Position numbers and translations under genes: made by a program. The notes under the pieces are model-generated. The model had not been told where the DNA came from and did no database searches. It saw only the letters and a program-made list of their open reading frames with translations. DNA of 7,115 nucleotides from an uncultured Hyphomicrobiales bacterium (lineage in GTDB: Bacteria > Pseudomonadota > Alphaproteobacteria > Rhizobiales > Aestuariivirgaceae). The DNA lies in NCBI GenBank assembly GCA_903930095.1, contig CAIYXE010000551.1:1-7115 (forward strand), in the 5' to 3' direction. Of this stretch, positions 6,757 to 7,115 are shown one piece after another; within the stretch, counting starts at the first letter, position 1, and the number at the start of each line of letters is the position of its first letter.

Positions 6757-6785
6757 TTGACCATCCGGCTGCACCGCCGTAGTTT
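6757..6785 (+). promoter_or_regulatory. Candidate sigma70-type promoter of ihfA
   Basis: In the 93-base gap after fabH, TTGACC (6757-6762) matches the -35 consensus at five of six positions and is followed after exactly 17 bases by TAGTTT (6780-6785), a three-of-six -10. Transcription would begin near 6792, leaving a leader of about 20 bases before the ihfA ATG. This suggests ihfA has its own promoter as well as any read-through from fabH. Confidence 0.45.
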
Positions 6786-6797
6786 TCGCAGCATTGC

Positions 6798-6804
6798 AGG
6801 GGGG
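6798..6804 (+). promoter_or_regulatory. Ribosome binding site of ihfA
   Basis: The purine run AGGGGGG sits 6 bases before the ATG at 6811 and supports that start, which cannot be judged by a closed reading frame because the gene leaves the window. Confidence 0.6.
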
Positions 6805-6810
6805 CTCAGA

Positions 6811-7115
6811 ATGGCTGACAAGACGCTAACCCGCGCCGATCTCAGTGAGGCTGTCCACCGGCAGATCGGCCTTTCGCGCAGCGAATCGGCGGATCTGGTG
6901 AAGAGCATGCTCGACATGATGGCCGAGCACCTCGTCCAGGGAGAGACGGTGAAGCTCTCCTCATTCGGTACATTCATGGTCCGCGCGAAGAACGGCCGCG
7001 TTGGCCGCAATCCCAAGACGGGTGAGGAAGTGCCGATCACACCTCGCCGCGTGCTGGTCTTCCGCCCGAGCCAGGTGATGAAGAACGTGATCAACGGCCT
7101 CGAACGGGGTTCCGA
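6811..7115 (+). CDS. ihfA: Integration host factor subunit alpha (3' end outside window)
   Basis: DNA-bending nucleoid protein that pairs with IhfB and affects transcription, replication and recombination. The 101 residues visible, starting [11 protein letters not shown], carry the whole HU/IHF fold: helical N-terminal part (about 3-44), the beta region [12 protein letters not shown] (47-58), and the DNA-binding arm [12 protein letters not shown] (65-76), with P68 as the residue that intercalates into [22 protein letters not shown] (78-96) follows. [14 protein letters not shown] and VLVFRPS favour IHF-alpha over HU or IHF-beta, and position after plsX-fabH is the standard alphaproteobacterial place for ihfA. 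No stop codon occurs before the window ends; family length suggests only a few residues are missing. Confidence 0.93.
   Translation, partial: MADKTLTRADLSEAVHRQIGLSRSESADLVKSMLDMMAEHLVQGETVKLSSFGTFMVRAKNGRVGRNPKTGEEVPITPRRVLVFRPSQVMKNVINGLERGS

Noticed and set aside
6740..6770. Possible IHF binding site in the ihfA leader (autoregulation)
   Set aside because: Neither strand of 6740-6770 fits the WATCAANNNNTTR consensus well enough to claim it.
5776..6774. 332-codon - strand open frame antisense to fabH
   Set aside because: A shadow of fabH produced by high GC at third positions; no family motif and no ribosome site seen.
1..7115. Search for tRNA, rRNA, CRISPR repeats, insertion sequences, phage, toxin-antitoxin or defence genes
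   Set aside because: None seen; coding density is high and every gene belongs to a known metabolic or housekeeping family.

Overview
The window reads as chromosomal DNA from a GC-rich alphaproteobacterium, probably Hyphomicrobiales or a close relative. The evidence is the protein signatures and, above all, the gene order bamE (divergent) / Cbp3-type ubiquinol-cytochrome c chaperone / yceD (DUF177) / plsX / fabH / ihfA, a core block familiar from that class. Species cannot be fixed from the sequence alone.

Layout. Positions 1-66 hold a palindromic intergenic repeat whose left arm is cut by the window edge. Next comes a two-gene + strand unit: a ROK-family (Mak-type) fructokinase (89-985) and an inositol-monophosphatase-superfamily phosphatase (987-1766), one base apart. 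Converging on it from the - strand are a cog3964-type metallo-amidohydrolase (1800-2930) and, 19 bases upstream of that, the outer-membrane lipoprotein gene bamE (2950-3420). A 78-bp divergent control region (3421-3498) separates bamE from the + strand block: cytochrome bc1 assembly chaperone (3499-4020), yceD (4017-4532), plsX (4670-5728), fabH (5725-6717) and the start of ihfA (6811 to the window end, truncated).

Function. plsX and fabH act at the two ends of membrane lipid synthesis: FabH starts fatty-acid chains, and PlsX converts finished acyl-ACP to acyl-phosphate for phospholipid assembly. yceD is linked to 23S rRNA/50S maturation, the chaperone to assembly of respiratory complex III, bamE to insertion of outer-membrane beta-barrels, and ihfA to nucleoid structure and transcription. 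The right two-thirds is therefore a housekeeping envelope/growth cluster with stop-start overlaps at two junctions. The left third (kinase, phosphatase, amidohydrolase, repeat) looks more like accessory metabolism placed beside it.

I see no tRNA or rRNA, CRISPR array, transposase, phage gene, defence gene or broken gene. Every gene lying fully inside the window is intact and keeps its key catalytic residues. No non-coding stretch exceeds 140 bases. I do not find a previously undescribed system here. The points worth a second look are small: the truncated repeat with two competing hairpins, plsX lacking any usable ATG, a cysteine-free YceD, and an amidohydrolase of a commonly misnamed family tucked behind bamE.
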